Assembly (NCBI GenBank): GCA_007135635.1
Contig: SLIO01000253.1
Coordinates: 1-7,784, forward strand
Source of the DNA: Methylomicrobium sp.
Lineage (GTDB): Bacteria; Pseudomonadota; Gammaproteobacteria; Methylococcales; Methylomonadaceae
Reading direction: 5' to 3'
DNA length: 7,784 bases
Position numbers and translations under genes: made by a program
Shown here: positions 6,887 to 7,784 of the stretch, piece after piece
Layout of the letters: each line of letters starts with the position of its first letter
Position numbering within the stretch: position 1 is the stretch's first letter
Notes under the pieces: model-generated
The model's database searches: none
Told to the model about the DNA's origin: nothing
What the model saw: only the letters and a program-made list of their open reading frames with translations

Positions 6887-7784
6887 CTACTTCAAAACTA
6901 AGAAAAAGGCTTCTTCGCCGCGCTGTATATTGATCAGCAATGCGCTGTTGGGATTAGCGACTTGCGTAAGTTCCTCTATTGTACGTACCCGATAGCGATT
7001 GGCTGAAACGATAATGTCTCCCGGTCGCAACCCGGTTCGCCAAGCGTAGGACGCCGTTGCTATCTGTTCGAATAAAACCCCTTCGATTTGATTTTTTTGC
7101 GTCGAGCTTAACACGGTACCATCGAGACGAGGATGAATCGTTTTACCGGCTAAATGAGGCCGCTGCGGCTTGCCGATTTCAGCCTGAACCAGCATTTTTT
7201 TATCGTCGCGCATAAAACCGATATCGACTTTGGCGCCGATTTTCATTAAACCGATCATATTACGAATATCGTGACTGCCTTTGATTTTTTGTCCATTGAC
7301 TTCGGTGATAATATCGCCCGGCTCGAGTCCGGCTCGCGCCGCAGGAGAATTACCGGCCACTTTGCTGATTACGGCGCCATGTTTGGTTTTTAAACCGAAG
7401 GCTTTAACCAGCTCGGGAGTCAAATCCTGAGTCGTGACCCCTAGCAAGCCGCGCCGCACTTCGCCATGAGTGACCAGCGACTCCTTGATTGTCATCGCCA
7501 TATTAGCGGGAATCGCAAAGCCTATACCGACATTACCGCCGCTCGGAGCCAGTATCGCAGTATTCATGCCGACAAATTCGCCTCGCAAATTGACCAAGGC
7601 GCCTCCGGAATTTCCCGGGTTGATCGACGCATCGGTTTGAATGAAATCCTCATAACCTTCGATCCCCAAACCGGATCGACCCAACGCACTGACGATACCC
7701 GAAGTCACCGTTTGACTCAAGCCAAAGGGGCTACCGATCGCAATTACGAAATCGCCGACTCTCAATTCATCGGAGTTGGAAATC
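6887..7784 (-). CDS. degQ: DegQ/DegP (HtrA) family periplasmic serine endoprotease, 5'-truncated by window edge
   Basis: The frame is open to the right edge and the visible part has 298 residues. The start, signal peptide and the catalytic His and Asp lie outside the window. A TTG at 7765 is an internal leucine ([10 protein letters not shown]), not a start. The nucleophile sits in [14 protein letters not shown], with serine at about visible residue 59. PDZ1 follows, from RGLLGV at about 111 to about 203, with [22 protein letters not shown]2 runs from about 233 to the end, with [17 protein letters not shown]. The C-terminus [15 protein letters not shown] resembles that of E. coli DegQ (QIVRGNESIYLLMR), favouring DegQ or MucD over DegS, which has one PDZ domain. 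Such proteases degrade or refold damaged proteins in the periplasm. About 150 residues should be missing. It is the first visible gene of a probable operon with moaB and the DUF423 gene. Confidence 0.93.
   Translation of the reverse strand, partial: ISNSDELRVGDFVIAIGSPFGLSQTVTSGIVSALGRSGLGIEGYEDFIQTDASINPGNSGGALVNLRGEFVGMNTAILAPSGGNVGIGFAIPANMAMTIKESLVTHGEVRRGLLGVTTQDLTPELVKAFGLKTKHGAVISKVAGNSPAARAGLEPGDIITEVNGQKIKGSHDIRNMIGLMKIGAKVDIGFMRDDKKMLVQAEIGKPQRPHLAGKTIHPRLDGTVLSSTQKNQIEGVLFEQIATASYAWRTGLRPGDIIVSANRYRVRTIEELTQVANPNSALLINIQRGEEAFFLVLK

Noticed and set aside
7763..7765. TTG at 7765 as the start of the protease gene
   Set aside because: The frame continues upstream with ISNSDE, in a region conserved in DegQ proteins, and the catalytic His and Asp must lie further upstream. 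The gene is cut by the window edge.

Overview
All recognisable genes in this window lie on the minus strand, so transcription runs from high to low coordinates. The genes are housekeeping-type and bacterial. The PepN, MoaB and DegQ products resemble their gamma-proteobacterial (E. coli-type) relatives closely over their whole visible length. Base composition looks moderate (mid-40s % GC by eye). A large UPF0182 membrane protein next to E. coli-like PepN/DegQ/MoaB suggests an environmental gamma-proteobacterium; a methanotroph of the Methylococcales would fit, but that assignment is inference.

Layout from right to left, in the order of transcription. (1) 6887-7784: the C-terminal two thirds of a DegQ/DegP-type periplasmic serine protease, cut by the right edge of the window. 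It keeps the catalytic serine and both PDZ domains. (2) 6339-6857: moaB, a molybdenum-cofactor-type protein, 29 bp downstream of degQ. (3) 5960-6337: a four-helix DUF423 inner-membrane protein, one base after the moaB stop, with its ribosome-binding site inside the end of moaB. These three look like one operon. (4) 5721-5959: a 239-bp gap with weak terminator-like hairpins and a perfect palindrome just upstream of pepN. (5) 3072-5720: pepN, a complete M1 aminopeptidase N of 882 residues. (6) 2647-3071: a 425-bp gap with several inverted repeats, including an 11-bp perfect inverted repeat enclosing a 19-bp near-palindrome, and then a candidate extended -10 promoter for the next gene. (7) 1-2646: a large UPF0182 (COG1615) membrane protein. 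Its reading frame is open to the left edge, so its last residues and stop codon are missing.

The genes do not form one obvious pathway. DegQ handles periplasmic protein quality control, PepN trims peptides in the cytoplasm, MoaB belongs to molybdopterin metabolism, and DUF423 and UPF0182 have no established function. I found no rRNA, tRNA, CRISPR array, intact insertion sequence or phage gene. I do not see a clear new multi-gene system. The least explained material is the UPF0182 protein and the structured spacer at about 2757-3020, which looks like a small non-coding repeat element.
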